Positions 5,065-5,277 of a DNA stretch of 5,277 nt are shown here, piece after piece (the first letter of the stretch is position 1; each line of letters begins with the position of its first letter). A program made the translations under genes and the position numbers. Source of the stretch: Chloroflexota bacterium. GTDB lineage: Bacteria; Chloroflexota; Dehalococcoidia; UBA2979. The DNA is taken from the NCBI GenBank assembly GCA_016875695.1, contig VGPB01000133.1:1-5277 (forward strand). Direction: 5' to 3'. The notes beneath the pieces are model-generated. The model did no database searches, was not told the DNA's origin, and was given only the letters and a program-made list of their open reading frames with translations.

Positions 5065-5220
5065 TCACGCGGCGGCTTCTTGATCCTGCTGGTGGTCTCG
5101 CTCGATGAGCACTCCCTTCTCGAACGTAGAGCCGACGCGGACGAGCGCGACCAGGTGTGGGCCGTTCACCGCACGCCAGCGCTACTGAGCAGACTCGATC
5201 AGCTTGAACGCCACCGCCAG
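5065..5220 (-). pseudogene. IS256-family (mutator) transposase C-terminus with internal stop
   Basis: Reading the minus strand gives LAVAFKLIESAQ, then a stop (TAG at 5184-5182), then RWRAVNGPHLVALVRVGS, TFEKGVLIERDHQQDQEAAA, and a final TGA (5067-5065). The block A-x-K-L-I-E-x-A-Q-x-R-W-R-A-V-N-x-P-H-L-V-A-L-V-R is the standard C-terminus of actinobacterial IS256-type DDE transposases, where Glu or Asp usually occupies the stop position, so a nonsense mutation is likely. Upstream homology ends at about 5220, where a palindrome and heptamer repeats begin; catalytic residues are therefore not present. This is a dead remnant on the strand opposite to the left-hand transposase. Confidence 0.8.
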
Positions 5221-5224
5221 CCCC

Positions 5225-5240
5225 GCGGGCCGCGGCCCGC
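5225..5240. repeat. 16 bp perfect palindrome
   Basis: GCGGGCCGCGGCCCGC equals its own reverse complement. It lies at the point where transposase similarity stops and overlaps the first heptamer of the tandem array, so it may be a by-product of the repeat or a breakpoint signature. Confidence 0.6.
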
Positions 5241-5277
5241 AGCCCGCAGCCCGCAGCCCGCAGCCCGCAACCCGCAG
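5236..5277. repeat. Tandem heptanucleotide repeat CCCGCAG x6
   Basis: Six contiguous 7 bp units run to the window edge; five are exactly CCCGCAG and the fifth (5264-5270) is CCCGCAA. The array may continue outside. A 7 bp unit that abuts a truncated transposase is compatible with slippage expansion or with a collapsed assembly repeat. Confidence 0.85.

Noticed and set aside
4851..5108. 85-codon plus-strand frame in the right flank
   Set aside because: It lies antisense to the truncated gene, the IS end and the transposase remnant and shows no protein features.
5236..5277. CRISPR array
   Set aside because: Units are 7 bp, contiguous and without spacers.

Overview
The window is very GC-rich (roughly 70 % by eye, with strong G/C at third codon positions). 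It looks like a bacterial chromosomal segment from an actinobacterial-type organism. The reasons are a Rv1155-like PPOX/F420-type flavin-fold protein, two apparently leaderless genes whose start codon lies exactly 6 nt after a TANNNT -10 box, and mixed GTG/ATG starts without Shine-Dalgarno sequences. A deep-branching class such as Thermoleophilia would fit the radical SAM gene and the chemoreceptor, but this taxonomic guess is inference. Both edges lie in transposase remnants, so this may be a contig bounded by repeats.

Layout. 1-159 (+): last 52 codons of an IS5/IS1182-type DDE transposase. 297-about 1170 (+): the cytoplasmic signalling domain of a methyl-accepting chemotaxis protein with no start, sensor, membrane segments or HAMP, probably cut off by the insertion sequence and decaying. 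1187-1257: two consecutive perfect GC hairpins (13 and 15 bp stems). 1290-2270 (+): an exported alpha-carbonic anhydrase homologue with a Tat/lipoprotein-like leader, a short Lpp-like heptad coiled coil and a KDAHGA-containing linker; one of its three zinc histidines is arginine. 2325-2747 (-): a PPOX-family oxidoreductase, convergent with the carbonic anhydrase gene. 2796-3092 (+): a 98-residue protein with two membrane segments, divergent from the PPOX gene over a 48 bp intergenic region with overlapping opposed -10 boxes. 3140-4780 (+): a 546-residue radical SAM protein of the TIGR03960 type with a C-terminal cysteine cluster. 4797-about 5023 (-): the C-terminal part of an unrecognised gene, apparently cut by an IS256-family element whose terminal repeat and transposase C-terminus (with an internal stop) fill about 5024-5220. 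5225-5277: a 16 bp palindrome running into six CCCGCAG heptamers at the window edge.

The genes do not form one obvious pathway. The middle block (PPOX, membrane protein, radical SAM) looks like ordinary chromosome with separate promoters, while the flanks show insertion-sequence traffic and gene decay. I see no defence system, CRISPR array or new multi-gene system. The most unusual points are the zinc-ligand substitution in an otherwise well-preserved carbonic anhydrase, and the paired hairpins in front of that gene, which leave little room for a promoter after them.
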